Assembly (NCBI GenBank): GCA_035772405.1
Contig: JAYKKM010000263.1
Span: 3,036,001-3,100,000, forward strand
Direction of reading: 5' to 3'
Length of the DNA stretch: 64,000 nt
Source of the DNA: Chrysogorgia sp. JL179-B06
Taxonomy: Eukaryota; Cnidaria; Anthozoa; Scleralcyonacea; Chrysogorgiidae
The stretch's first letter is position 1, and every line of letters begins with the position of its first letter. Position numbers and translations under genes: made by a program. The notes below the pieces were generated by a model. The model did no database searches. It was not told where the DNA came from and saw only the letters and a program-made list of their open reading frames with translations. Below, piece by piece: positions 1 to 11,507 of this stretch.

Positions 1-149
1 AGCTCTTTTAGATAATTAGGAGCTTCATTGTGTTGAATTTTATACATTAAGATTGATAAATGCTTCGTTCATCTTTCTTGAAGAGTTGACCATCCGAGTT
101 GGTTTCTTATTTCACTGGACCTAATTTCATATCCTAATTCGCTAATAAT

Positions 150-320
150 AACAGACAGACAGACAGATTTTTGGTAAGTTGATATCGGCGGTCATGAAGG
201 CTAGTTAGGCTTGTAAAAGACAATCTATCAGAGTATCTATCACTCACAAATGTGACAGACAGATGGACAGATTTTGGTAAGTTGATATCGGCGGTCATGA
301 AGGTTAGTTATAGGCTTGTA
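150..320. repeat. imperfect direct repeat, two copies
   Basis: Two near-identical copies of about 65 bp begin near 150 and 254. Each starts with a short ACAG run followed by TTTTGGTAAGTTGATATCGG. They look like a small local duplication. No coding sense was seen. Confidence 0.7.
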
Positions 321-482
321 AAGATAATTAATAATACACGCTTTTGTAGACGTTCAATGTTGTCACTTAGGTATTTTGGTAACGAAAAATGGTATACTTC
401 ACAACTGTATTCTAGAATAATGGGTCGAATACACGCACAGTAGAAGCTAACGATAACATTGGTAGGATGACATATCACTAAC

Positions 483-539
483 CTGGTACGTTGAATGGTG
501 AATTGATCACCTTTTGCAAGGTTTTTGATTTTTTCCTTG
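483..539 (-). CDS. small internal exon, type C (copy 1)
   Basis: On the minus strand a TTTCTAG acceptor and a CAG|GTTAGTG donor bound a 57-bp segment. In phase 1 it is open and encodes a basic stretch starting RKKSKTLQK and ending PFNVP. It resembles the exon at 1248-1298, which also ends in FNVP with the same donor. Fifty-seven is a multiple of three, so the exon could be skipped or included without changing frame. The parent gene is not recognised. The evidence is splice consensus plus similarity between copies, not homology. Confidence 0.5.
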
Positions 540-1247
540 CTAGAAATCAAAAAATATATATGTTATTTGCATTGGAACTAATTTAGATATTTAGGGCAAT
601 TAGTTAAACAATATGGGCATATAGTTGCTGTTAAACATTTCAAAAGTACAGTGTGAACTGTGAAACATATCACTCGAAGAGGCGAATCAACTACATATTT
701 CTCATTGCTTTGTATTTTCCCCTGAGTTGAAGAATTAGCCATTATAAGTCTAACACAGTTAAGATGTTTCAATGAAAGATCTTTGTCAGAGGTATGAGAT
801 AGTTCTGACAGGTACTGTATCTATTGGTATCTTTGGCAATGCAGTATTTGCTCATTGTGGGTTCCAGGGAGACATTTGCAAGTCAATGATATGTACAATA
901 TATATGGCACTGGATCTCATAAACATAACCTGTTAACTGACAATGAGGCGAATACTAGAGATATACATCCCTATAATACTTTATAAAAGTATATAGTGTG
1001 CTGCGAAGGTAAAAGTAGTACAGAAAGGTTTGTGTACTGCCAAAATATGAGTGTAGTGTTCAAAAGTTTTAAGCGAAGACCGAACATCAAAGCGAAAGAC
1101 TTGTGTTTCTCTTTGACAAAGGGCTTCACTTGAAACATTAAAACACTGTACTCCATGCATGATTTATACACAAGATATTGTTGTGTATAATGAATAATAA
1201 TAAATGCTCCTTTGATGCTCAGTCTATATATATAGGAAAAAACTAAC
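540..1247. other. intron-like AT-rich sequence
   Basis: This lies between two small exons on the minus strand. Its part next to the 483-539 exon resembles the sequence next to the 1248-1298 exon, so exon and intron were duplicated together. Nothing else is supported. Confidence 0.4.
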
Positions 1248-1298
1248 CTGGTACATTGAATTGGGAATTTAATACCATTTTCAATCCAGCTCTTTTTC
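1248..1298 (-). CDS. small internal exon, type C (copy 2)
   Basis: A 51-bp minus-strand segment lies between a TTTTCTATCAG acceptor and a CAG|GTTAGTT donor. In phase 1 it encodes KRAGLKMVL followed by NSQFNVP. It is a diverged copy of the exon at 483-539. Length is a multiple of three and both ends are phase 1. The product is unknown; the basic start could be a nuclear-localisation-like patch, but that is only a guess. Confidence 0.5.
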
Positions 1299-2047
1299 CT
1301 GATAGAAAATGAAAAAAGATCATTTTTGTTGAAACCAGTAATTTGTATATTAAAGGCAACTAGTCACTTTTCCACAACACAGATTGTTAAAGTGCAGGTT
1401 ATGAAGGTTAAATATTACTATTTTATAATTAAAGCCTACTTTCTCAAAGTGCACAGCTTGACAGCATGCCCAAGTTGCGCACTCACAAGATCACTTACAC
1501 AGAACTATTAGATACGATTAATAAATTTAATTAAAGAATACTAGCTGACATATGACAAACTTCCTTTTTGGCTTTAAGGACAACACAAACCATACAGGGC
1601 AAGTCAAAAAAATTCTATTTGCCTCAGTTGGGATTTGACCTTTAGTTCACTAGTCCAATATTAAATGCTGTTACAGTTCAAGTTTGCGCATATTATGCCG
1701 GAATGACGATATGATATAGTTGTGACGTTGTGTTGTGCTATTTCCAAACTGAAATTTAGTTTTGTCAATACCAAGACATCTACGTCGTTTATATCTTGAG
1801 TTATAAAAAAACGATATAGAACAGTAAACCGTCGAGGCCATATCATAAATTATATCAATATCGTAATTAACCAGTAAAGTTAGTTTACCGCCAAAACATG
1901 GAATATTGAATTATAATGTTTCGAAGGCCCTTCATTCCGGAGAAAAACGCAGATAATTTGGATTTTTATTTACGTTTCTCCATGACGAAAAGCTTCAATA
2001 TATATTGGGTGGTAGATTGAGGGATTCTGTTTCTCGCCTTTTTTAAT
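1299..2047. other. AT-rich sequence without recognised features
   Basis: No exon pair, transposon protein or clear repeat was seen. It is compatible with an intron of the minus-strand gene. Confidence 0.3.
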
Positions 2048-2713
2048 AGAGGTGCCGTATTTTCTGGGCGATTACGCACAGCGCATATTACACATTAAAC
2101 TAAACGCAGACTGTGAGATAAAGCGCATAGCAGTTATATAAAATATTTGAATATTTTATTAAATTTTAGTTAAATATTAGTTAAATAGTATATTTGAAAG
2201 TGTAAAAATGTAAAACCAGTGAGTACGACTTAACAAAAATAGTTGTTGTGATCTATTTCTTTTTTATTGAATGCCGTTTTATTATACCTTTCGATGTATT
2301 TACTTTCGTAAATTTGGTCGCTCTAAAAAGAGCCGTTTTTTGGTGAAAATCTTTTTATCTTCAAAATCTTCGTCTTTCTTATTTTATTGAGCTATTTCGA
2401 GAGTAGTGTTGCAAAACACCATGCGAAGTAACGCCACATTCAGCCGGCCGCTTGAACCTGACTGACGTTCGGAAGACGATACGCTCCGAGTTTCATATTT
2501 CCGACCAACTCAGATATTTCAAGTGGTGGGCAAATTTTACGCAATTTGACTGCATTGAACACTATCTTCCCTTTGGCAAAACCCATTCAGTTTCGTGTGA
2601 AACCTATTTGTTTCTGAAACTGTAAAAACATTTTCGCACCGTCCTATAACACGCAGCAACTTTAAAAAAAAAAGATAACGCGCACGTAGTCGCCCAGAAA
2701 ATAAGGTATCTTT
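2048..2713. mobile_element. non-autonomous DNA transposon with about 35-bp inverted ends
   Basis: The sequence TATTTTCTGGGCGATTACG near 2057-2075 is repeated inverted near 2685-2703 as CGTAGTCGCCCAGAAAATA. The 660 bp between them holds no transposase-like reading frame. Two inverted ends without coding capacity fit a MITE-like element. A target duplication was not identified, so the limits are approximate and the superfamily is open. Confidence 0.55.
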
Positions 2714-3217
2714 CCATATGGATGGAAAAGAGATAAGTTGAAAAGAGTTATCAACGTTGATGTGATTACATTTACAACATCTTTCAGCACCAATTTTATC
2801 CCATCCGACAGCATTATTGGGTTTAAGAACTTTGATGGCATCAGTGACAAACGTTTCAGTTATAACTTATATCGGTCTAAAAGAAAAGCCTGGATCATTT
2901 GTAATAGTATTGACATAAAATGGTGATGAAGAACCATAAGAAAACTTTTTAGCCAAATAAAGGCCGGCTTTGTAGTTATTTTATGTATGCATCTTGATAA
3001 CGAAGATGATAAGGTGTCTGGAAAGAGGATAGAACAGTTTTTTAGATTTGATAGTGGTTCTCAAACCACTCAGTATTTTACAGAAATTTGAGCTTAAATT
3101 TGTTTAAATCCTATACTAATTTTTAAGATTGCATTTAAAATTGAAATGGTAGAGCGCTTATCAGCATCCGAAACTGCCAAATTGCTAACTATCCTTTTGT
3201 TTCTGTATTATAAATCC
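2714..3217. other. AT-rich sequence without recognised features
   Basis: Nothing recognised on either strand. It lies upstream of the first of two duplicated exon-bearing blocks. Confidence 0.3.
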
Positions 3218-3345
3218 CCTTTACTGTTTGTAATTTTATTTTTTTGTTGTAATTAGTTTTAACCAAATCAATGTAATTTTAGCCCTAGCCAAAGGTATAA
3301 TTAATGTTACGAATTTTTTAATTAACACACCAAAATAGGACTAAC

Positions 3346-3435
3346 CTGATCGTCCTGATATACCCACAATTGCCAATGCATCTTCTTGCTTCTCTATCAA
3401 TGACAAGCGCTCTTCAGTTTTATCTGCTTTGGGAC
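3346..3435 (-). CDS. small internal exon, type A (copy 1)
   Basis: A 90-bp minus-strand exon lies between an AATCTATTAG acceptor and a CAG|GTTAGTCC donor. Phase 1 translation is open and acidic-to-mixed, with PKADKTEERLSLIEKQEDAL near its start. Its paralogue at 5453-5533 keeps the shared pattern LxLIExQEDxxAxV. Both ends are phase 1 and the length is a multiple of three. The conserved LIExQED core between copies argues that protein sequence has been kept. The family is not recognised. Confidence 0.6.
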
Positions 3436-3999
3436 CTAATAGATTGAAGCAAACAATTGAACATCTGAGAAATGTTTGGTCCTTTTTTCCGGTCAGTAAC
3501 GATATCAACAAAATTTGATGTTAAGCCACCCGACTATTTAGTTTGATGTCCTACACAAAGCTCTCAGAGATATGCTAAAAATCTAGTGATCATTAGTGAT
3601 CGCCTTACTAGAGCCACTATAAATATTGTCCAAATAAGACGATCCTTGCTCACAAATGATCAACACGTGTTCTCAAATTGTTTTTTATTGTTTCTGTAGT
3701 CAGGGAGACAAAGGGGGTTCAGCAGATAAAACATTTTTATTGATTAAACACAAAAGAGAATAAAATCATGCAATTTTAGCTAATTTGGAGGGCACCTCAA
3801 GATATTGCCCAAATTGCGTCATTTTACACCATATAATTTGAAGGACCTCGCAGCAAGTTTCTATATCTATTAGAAGCTATTAGTATTAACAAATTTTCAC
3901 TCCACTGTAATGTACATATACAGAGCATGGTCAATGGTATATGATACGTTATTACATTGTTTTCCTGATATAAAATTAGTGAAACAAGTTTAAACTTAC

Positions 4000-4047
4000 A
4001 TGGCTCCTCCACAAAATAACTTTTTGTCTGCTGTTCAGTCTGTTCAC
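4000..4047 (-). CDS. small internal exon, type B (copy 1)
   Basis: A 48-bp exon lies between a TTTCTCCACCAG acceptor and a CAT|GTAAGT donor. In phase 1 it reads EQTEQQTKSYFVEEP. The copy at 6159-6206 reads EQIEPQTKSSFVEEP, so reading frame and length are kept despite substitutions. It is symmetric in phase 1. Confidence 0.6.
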
Positions 4048-4592
4048 CTGGTGGAGAAATAATATATTAGTGTGCTATGATGAGAGTGTATGTACAACAT
4101 TTTACTTAATTCTACATCGAAACACTGGTTATTTTATAAAATGATATCGAATACATGGAAACGTTTTGCCTTCTTTTGTGCACAAACAGTGAGAGAATAG
4201 TTTCCAATTTAGATTCCACACACCTTCATTAATGCCGTAATTAGTTAATGCAAAACTGTTTTAAATTACATATTTTATATATCATCAAAAACATTAATGG
4301 GAATTAGTTAGCCGATTACGGGATATCGATATATTTCCCAGCACTTCTACATAAAGCTTAGATGGTTTGCCGTTTTTATCGGTTTTATTATAAAAGCGTT
4401 TTTCTTAGTTAAGCTTTCAGAAAACCTGAAGACCGTCACAACCGAAATTAAATTAAATTCGGCCAAAGTTAAGGAAAGTTAGCGAACAGTTTCGCTCAAG
4501 TTTGATATAATTGTCAATGGAACTGCTCATGATTTGTTCTGTGATTTATGCGGTAATTTATAATTAGGCAGATAATCTATAATGGTCCCTTT

Positions 4593-5064
4593 CTATTGAA
4601 GTTCTGAAGTGGCGTTCCTACTTCTAAAATTACGTCAGTTTTTTAATTATGGAGAAAAATCAGGTATTGCGTGGTAATCGGTTCAGAGATTCACAGTTTT
4701 GCGTTTTGTTTAATTACAATCAAAACCGAGTGTTTTACTAGCTTCTCGAGTGCCATTATAACTCGATAATCACATGAGACAAAGTTTTTATTTCTTTTAA
4801 AAAAGAACACCATTAAATTAACATATAAAACCAAAAAATGTAGATTTACCTGTTATAAGTGGTGTTGTTATGTGCGTTGCTAGGAAGCGGTTTTTTTAAA
4901 ACACGTTGGCGATTTTAGCGATGATTTAACGTTGTAGTTAAAACCTTTCAGTACCTTGATTAGCCTTGTGTCCAGGTATTCTTTGACTTGTTTTTGTGAT
5001 TTAAACTACTTAAAATCCGTCAAAAACGACAAAATCTACGCGAAGAATCACGTCAGCTTGTGCT
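4593..5064. other. intron-like sequence between duplicated blocks
   Basis: AT-rich sequence with no recognised exon or transposon. It separates exon block 1 from the small transposon at 5065. Confidence 0.3.
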
Positions 5065-5229
5065 CAGTGGCGTAACCAGGTTTTTCTGTCAAGGGGGGCC
5101 AGGAAAAACCTAGAACCTTAAAACAGCTTAACTGAGACATGAAGACCTAAGAGTACAAATTTTCTCAAGGGGCAGGAATTTTGCCAAGGGGGCCCAGGCC
5201 CTCCAGCCCCCCTTCTGGCTACGCCTATG
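5065..5229. mobile_element. hAT-type MITE, CAGTGGCGTAAC family (copy 1)
   Basis: The element starts CAGTGGCGTAACCAGG and ends GGCTACGCCTATG, an imperfect inverted end. It is flanked by a perfect 8-bp target duplication, CTTGTGCT, at 5057-5064 and 5230-5237. Eight-base duplications and CAGTG-type ends are hallmarks of hAT transposons. At 165 bp it has no coding capacity. A second family member with its own perfect 8-bp duplication lies at 36595-36940. Confidence 0.88.
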
Positions 5230-5452
5230 CTTGTGCTTTATCTAGTTATAATGCACGGTTTTTGAGCTCAGTAACCAATCAGAGAGTTTACTTCCGGTTA
5301 TTTTATAATGTCAAATAATTTAATTCCCTTTACTCTTTGTAATTAAAATTTTTGTAATTAGTTTTAACCAAATCAATATCATTTTAGCCATAGTTATGTG
5401 TGTAATTAATGTTAGGAATTTTTAAAAATTGACACAACAAAATAAGATTAAC

Positions 5453-5533
5453 CTGGCTCATCCACAAAAGCGAATGGATCTTCTTGATCCTCTATTAGTG
5501 GCAAGCACTCGTCATTATTCCCTCCTTTGGCAC
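5453..5533 (-). CDS. small internal exon, type A (copy 2)
   Basis: An 81-bp minus-strand exon has an AATCTATTAG acceptor and a CAG|GTTAATC donor. Phase 1 translation starts AKGGNNDECLPLIEDQEDPF and ends VDEP. It is three codons shorter than copy 1 yet still symmetric, as expected if indels are constrained to whole codons. Function unknown. Confidence 0.6.
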
Positions 5534-6158
5534 CTAATAGATTAAAGAACAAATGGTTAATAACCGATTGGTCAATTATAAATGTAAACCTCACTATTTT
5601 AATTATTACTTTTTCATAGCTTAGAATTCAGGAGTTGTCATGTTTATCATAGCACCATAACCAGGGTTATGGTATTGGTTTGTTAGCTCCTATTTTTATG
5701 GTGTTTTCCCTCTTTTTTACTTATAATTACATTTGTTATATTAAAAATTTTTTTCATAGTTTCATAATATGTAAGGACAAATGTGCGTAACTATTCCCTT
5801 TTCTTGAAAATGAATATAAGAGCCTAACATGAAATCTTAAAGAGAATTTTGAGTCGTACACTAAGTAAAAATTCATAACATTTAATAAAACCTGGCGTTT
5901 TGTTATCAACATCACAACAACTTCAGCGATGACCAGTTAGTTATACAAAAACCTAAGTCTTTAAGATCAACAATTAGTATTTGGGAACACATAGCAAACT
6001 ATTATATTGTGCATTCCTTATAGATCAGTTGCTTTAGAGTCATTAGTCTGTAGTATATCATAGCATTAGATGTAGATATACAGAGCATGGTGAATGCATA
6101 TGATACGTTATTTCATTGTTTTCCTGATATAAAATTAGTGAAACAAGTTTAAACTTAC

Positions 6159-6206
6159 ATGGCTCCTCCACAAATGAACTTTTTGTCTGCGGTTCAATTT
6201 GTTCAC
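6159..6206 (-). CDS. small internal exon, type B (copy 2)
   Basis: A 48-bp exon with a CTCCAGCAG acceptor and a CAT|GTAAGT donor. It reads EQIEPQTKSSFVEEP in phase 1 and is the paralogue of the exon at 4000-4047. Confidence 0.6.
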
Positions 6207-6369
6207 CTGCTGGAGAAAAAAATATTAATAGTGTGCTATGATGAGAGTGTATCTACAACATTTTACTTAATTCTACATCGAAACACTGGTTATTTTAAAT
6301 GATATCGAAGAACACTTGCCAACTTAATTGACAAATTTCGTTTTTTAAATTAAATTTGGCGAAAGTTAA

Positions 6370-6462
6370 GTAATAGATAAAATATGAGCGGCAGATCTGT
6401 ATGGGCACTACGCACGAACCATTGTAAATCCCATACAGATCTGACGGGAGTATTTTATCGTA
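6370..6462. repeat. palindromic hairpin insertion
   Basis: GATAAAATATGAGCGGCAGA and the following ATCTGTATGGG are answered by an imperfect inverted copy, CCCATACAGATCTGACGGG and then AGTATTTTATC. The two arms of about 30 bp are separated by about 26 bp. It fits a very small MITE, and it is absent from the paralogous block at 3218-4592. Confidence 0.65.
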
Positions 6463-6768
6463 CTTGTGAAATGAACCAATGAACGATGCTATAGGCTTAA
6501 TTAGTATTCATACATAACTTTGTTAAAGATCGTCCTAACCTGTATTCAAACTTTATTGAGCTTTACAAAGCTATACATGTGACCAAAATACCAGGCCTCA
6601 TTAATTATTCATGAATTTCACAAGGAAAGTTATAGCGAACAGTTTCGCTCAAGTTTGATATAATTGTCAATGGAACTGCTCGTGATTTGTTCTGTGATTT
6701 ATGCAGTAATTTATAATTAGGCAGGTAATCTATGACGGTCCCTTGCTATAGTAACTATAGTAACTAAC

Positions 6769-6801
6769 CTGACACGTTGACGCCGGTCTTCTGTCGTTTA
6801 C
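6769..6801 (-). CDS. micro-exon, type C (copy 0)
   Basis: A 33-bp minus-strand segment with a TCCGTATTAG acceptor and a CAG|GTTAGTT donor. Phase 1 translation is KRQKTGVNVS, echoing the basic-start, NV-end pattern of the exons at 483 and 1248. Because it is so short, support is weaker than for the A and B exons. Confidence 0.4.
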
Positions 6802-9280
6802 CTAATACGGAAACAAAATATTTTCAATGGCGTTGTCTTTCAAACTATTGGTATAAGTAGGTAAAGATTTAAGAATTGATTCAACTGTTTGTCTCGGTCT
6901 CAGTAATTTGGAAGATTAAATTCTGAAATGCTGTTAACATCAATATAATTTTCTCTGTTTCTCATGAGTGTGTTGTAATATAATTTATAATGATTGTCTA
7001 ATCGACACCTGAGTTGAGGTATGCGTCGATGCCGTGTATACAATGATATCAGGTGGCACTTATAATCCATGTAAGTACGATATGTTTAAAAGCTCAACAG
7101 CATAACATTGCTTTTTAACAACACAGAAAACAATAATCAAAATTGAACACAATAAACTTCATGTTAAGAAGTATCCACCTTTGAAACTATATCTCTCTCT
7201 CTCTATGAAATATGATTAGTTATAAAATAACTCTCGAGTTTTTTTAACTCTCGAGTTTTTTAACTCTTCGATCAACTGAGAAAGTAATTCCTTGAAAAAT
7301 TGTTTGAAAAGTATAATTGAAACGGAGTAGCTCGTGAGTTATGACTGCATTTAGACGTGATATTAAAGTAATTGTGGATGCTAAATATAATATTATTTTC
7401 ACAAATACTCACTTTCACAGCACCAAATCCGAACAATTAGCTCTATTCAAGCAAAAATGGTCGTGTCTTAAATTATTCTAATTAATCTGAGATTTCATTA
7501 ATTGTTGTTCGTTGAGCAATGCTTATGAGTGATATAGCCAGGCCTTGCCTCGTATATTCAACTTGAATATACCTAATAAATTTGGTTTTGTGGCAAATTG
7601 CTTTTCTGCGTTGAATAGATTAATATTGACGTCATCATATATTCGGGCATGTTATACTCAGTACCTACAAAATTTTACCCAACTACTGACCACACGTACG
7701 GGTCTGGGAACGAGATTGGACCAGTGAGCTATATATATATATATATTTATAATATAGCCATCCACCGTATATGAGCTGTTCTGCAATCTGATTGGTTCTC
7801 ATACTAGCAAGCTATCAGCTCATATATCACTAGTAATGAAAAAACAAAATGGCGGCGTGATTTTTTTCACCTACTGCAGATGAAACTGGTTGTTTTTTTA
7901 ACGCACAAGAGCGAAAAACCTGAACTGAGAGGAGTAAGGCTAATGTTCAACAGAAAATACATTAACCAAGTGCAAAATTTACGAAGTTATGATGCAAAAT
8001 CCACTTTAAAAATCGTCTTAAGGCTTTGAAAAACCCGACTGAATTGTTTTGTCAGACAAAATAAAAAGGATAAAAGTTAGCTAGCAACACATATTTATTA
8101 CAAATATTATGATTATTATTCAGTAAAGATAATTTTTGAAGTAATAAAGCATTATGAATGAAAACTTTTATTATTTTTAGGTGATACACATCGAAAAACA
8201 ACAAAGCGAGATTTTCGCTGTATTTTTAAGCTTTCAGTTTCACGTCCTCTTAAAAGCCCAAATATTCACAACCGTGATACAATAACTAAAAATTGACCCA
8301 CCTTTTGGCTTTTCAAAGGATCTTTTTTCTTTATTGAACCATCTCAACGAATTTTTGGCTCTCAGACAAAATTCTGAAGTTGTTTTCAACTCAGCGAGAA
8401 ACCTTTCATACGTGACAACATTACGCATGACGGAAGTAGATGTGGCGGAAGTTCGTAGATTTCAATTAAATAATTTATTCACCACGACATATCAACAGTT
8501 TTTCTGATTATTATCTTAAAATGTTTTGCTATATTATAAAACAATTATACCATTCGCTCTCGTCATGTATGAACTAATAGCCAAAGAGGATATATTAAGG
8601 TGTGGCTTACCAACCAACGACGATATATATATAGATATATTCTCATAATATAATAGAACGTATGTTATGCATGTATTTAGACTCGCTAATTCCAAATCTG
8701 TTTTCAGAAATATTGATCGAGATAATGTTCAAAACAATATACGACGAATCGTGCCTGATCGTCGACTAATTTCTAAGTACATAAATCGTTTTTACGAAGG
8801 GTATGCACGTTCTCGTGATATAGACTATAGTAAACACCTATGTTATGTATTTAAAGGCGAGCGAGGGGATTATTGCGGATTCGTATTTCTTGTTTATTAT
8901 ATAGAAGTGAGTAGTTCACTAGCAAATATGTTGTAACATATGTTCGATAGCCTCACCATCATGTGACTTACAGTTTACAATTGCTTCTATATAATAATAA
9001 GAATATTAGACGGTGGCTTCAAGATATATAAAATTTTATCTTCTCGTGGTGAACTTGAATATAAAATTCATTAATTCATATCTTTGCACCGCCGTCTTAT
9101 ATCCTCTATACACCATTTTATTTTTAGCGTTTATCTGCAAATTAATCTCACCAATTTAGATTTCATGAAACAAAAAAATACCGTGCTCCTGCATGCTACC
9201 AAATATGTTAGATGTGAAAAGTAACCACATAATTTTTTACTTATGGCTGCTGCGGTTAGTTTACTCTGAAATTTTGCCTT
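6802..9280. other. AT-rich sequence, short simple repeats, no supported gene
   Basis: It contains a CT run near 7192, a pair of CTCGAGTTTTTT units at 7232-7262, and TA tracts near 7730 and 8620. An 89-codon open stretch on the plus strand at 8667-8936 lies next to a TA tract and shows no recognised motif. No exon could be supported. Confidence 0.3.
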
Positions 9281-9470
9281 TTACTGTTTAGCAACACTAA
9301 GGTATTTGTTGTATGCTTCGTTTGAGGCTTGAATGAATGCACTTCCGTTTCTGATTGTTTCAATGTTTCTGTCAGACTTGTCAGTTGTAAAATAGTAGAA
9401 CACTGGCGATAAATTACTGCATTTGTACCTGATGCATTTTTTGCCATCCGTGCATGAGTTGGTATATATT
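9281..9470 (-). CDS. possible terminal exon of an unrecognised gene
   Basis: On the minus strand an AATTAATTTTAG acceptor is followed by an open phase ending in TAA at 9281-9283. The translation contains CTDGKKCIRYKCSNLSP, then YYFTTDKSDRNIETIRNG, and ends YNKYLSVAKQ. The regular amino-acid mix and spaced cysteines look coding. Another frame is also open over most of this stretch, so the choice is not certain. No family is recognised, and no linked upstream exon was established. Confidence 0.4.
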
Positions 9471-9941
9471 CTAAAATTAATTATTTAGTATTAAGTCTCT
9501 CAAACGAGATCGAGAGTCAATAAGAGTTGGCAGGCAAGAGTTTTTCCTAAACTCTCATTGCTCGGTCAAACGAGCATGAGAGTTGCATGAGAGTTTAATA
9601 ACCGCACGAAGCACAGGCCTTAGGGCCTAGGCTCGAATTTAAAATTTACTGGAAAGTAAATTTACTTAAAATTTACTATTACTGTCACTTGTCGAGAATA
9701 TGAAATATTTTTTTCTTGTTATCATGGGTAATGACTTCAACGTTGTTTGTTTCTGGATTTTCCTTAGGCTGAGTTTCAGAAAAACGCTCAGAAACATCAG
9801 CCATTTTGTTGAGCTTGCCACTGGAAACCTCTAGCCGTTATAACTGTCATCGACTCTCATCAATGACGAGAGTATGAGCGAGTTGATGAGAGATGGCGGT
9901 CAAACGCAAGCGTAAGTTTACTTTATTTGCTGTCTTCTTAC

Positions 9942-11507
9942 CGTTTACAAAGCTCTTTCTCGCTTTTTGAAAGTGATTTATAGATTTCGACGTTGTTCGC
10001 CCGATTCCACTCTGGTCTAGCATTAAAAGTATCCACCTTCATCTGCGAAGCCTCTCCACCTATGATATGTATAAAAGATATTAAACGTACGTCATTTTAT
10101 TCAGAATCCAGCTACACATATAGCTCCGGTCTATATTGTGTCACAGTTCATATGCTTTAATATCGCTTGGTTGGCCTACGGTGAACGTTTGAAGTAGCGA
10201 GGCTTTCTTGGCTCTGTATTTTGCAACGTTTCATTTGATGTATAGTTCAGGTTTATTAAATAAAATGGGAAATGAGCTTCCGACAAAATAATACCATAGA
10301 ATTTTGGAGTTCGTAAAAAATATTCAATGAAACTATATATATATATATTTAATATGAGAGAGGATTTAAACATAGTCAAATACGAAAATAGCAAAGCAAT
10401 TTAAACGAATAGTCTTCATAGAATCAAGTATTAATAGTACCCTTGATTATCACAAGATTCCCAATTTGTCCCTAAGGAATTATGCAGGAAAGTGATCCAA
10501 AAAATGTGTACTCATGCCGTAAAGTCTCCAATGACTCTCTTCCAGTTTTTCAATTTGAAACTTTCTCAATTTCATGAGGTCTCCGTCAAAGGCAGCCACT
10601 CCGGCTTGTTGTGCTTTCTGAACGAGAGAGTGTTGAGAGCATGCGATGAGATTTTGTCACTCCACTCAGTTTCGTGGAATTCCAGATACTCATCTACATC
10701 TCTCTTCACCCCGTATTCTCGTTTTTTAATAGCGTCCCCACGAACAACATGTGCTATCTTCTTCAGAGCATAGCCCAGTCTTCTGGCGGTTGACGGTTTA
10801 TCGAATTGGTAATTCTTGAAGCCGCATAACCTTTTGACCGTGACGACAACCAGGTCAAATCGGTCTGGTGCCAGAAGATCTTTCATCGTCACCTGCCTTC
10901 CCAAATCTTTCCTGGCCTGTATTACAAGCCTGGCCATCTCCCTCATCTTCTGAGACACATACACCTCCTTGCCCAATCCCACCTTCTCCAAGATGGAACT
11001 GCCATACATTGGATTATTGGGTCACTTCTCGCGACCGCTATATTATCGGGCGCCATCACTTTTAATCTCGTCACTGCTGCCAGCCGGATATTTATTTGCC
11101 GCGAGAAGTAACCCACCTTCATAACGCAGCTTTCTATTCTCGGCTGCGTTACTACTCGCTGGCTCCCGAAACTGGCACGTCTTTACGTGCCTCCATAATT
11201 CGTGCGCTTGGGTTTGCCTCTCTCTCCGACGATGGTCGCCTACACACTTTAGTTCTCCCTCTTTGATTTCTAACACGCATAGATTGTGGGCAAAGTTGCC
11301 TTGCAACCTCATCTTTTCCATCATCTTTTTTTGCTCTTTGGAATTTTTCTTCAAGCACGAAGCTTCCACCATCTCCCTTTCCTCTTTGTGTACACCTTTA
11401 AGGTGGCGTACAAAATCTCCAAATTGTTTGTCACAATAAAAGCATGAATTTTTTTTATCGTAGACTCTCTTTCCATTTTCTGTTGTTTTAGAGAGAGCAA
11501 CATACAC
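9942..11507 (-). pseudogene. tyrosine-recombinase-like gene of a cnidarian repeat family, broken
   Basis: Reading leftward, the first part (11507 down to about 11050) has a zinc-finger-like pair, CFYCDKQFG, then FVRHLKGVH, and a basic middle. A second part (11009-10572) starts MYGSSILEKVGLGKEV and contains GYALKKIAHVVRG. The frame breaks near 11040 and again near 10590, where DLMKLRKFQIEKLEE continues in another frame. After an intron, an exon at 9942-10059 (CATAG acceptor, GTAAGA donor) reads GEASQMKVDTFNARPEWNRA and later SLSKSEKELCKR. From memory this layout fits repeated cnidarian proteins with a recombinase-like second half. The catalytic C-terminal part was not found, so assignment to a recombinase is inference. 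Confidence 0.5.
10060..10490. other. likely intron of the broken minus-strand gene
   Basis: It lies between two coding parts and has a TA tract near 10335. No independent gene is seen. Confidence 0.35.

Larger units (their letters stand above)
3218..4592. repeat. segmental duplication, copy 1 (carries exons A and B)
   Basis: Three separate parts of this block recur in the same order and orientation at 5328-6745: 3218-3435 matches 5328-5533, 3913-4150 matches 6078-6305, and 4459-4592 matches 6622-6745. Introns are as well conserved as exons, which suggests a fairly recent duplication of a multi-exon unit. A small transposon at 5065-5229 lies between the two copies. Confidence 0.8.
5328..6745. 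repeat. segmental duplication, copy 2 (carries exons A' and B')
   Basis: This is the partner of the block at 3218-4592, in direct orientation about 2.1 kb away. It contains the paralogous exons at 5453-5533 and 6159-6206. A palindromic insertion at about 6370-6460 is present only in this copy. Confidence 0.8.

Noticed and set aside
7380..7470. Possible extra mini-exon with a GTGAGT donor
   Set aside because: Every phase-compatible reading hits a stop, and no paralogous copy exists.
8667..8936. 89-codon open frame next to a TA tract
   Set aside because: No recognisable motif, no splice context and no repeat support; kept only as a remark.
9480..9930. Region with repeated CTCTCAT and ACTCTC motifs that might be a MITE
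   Set aside because: No convincing inverted ends or target duplication could be aligned by eye.
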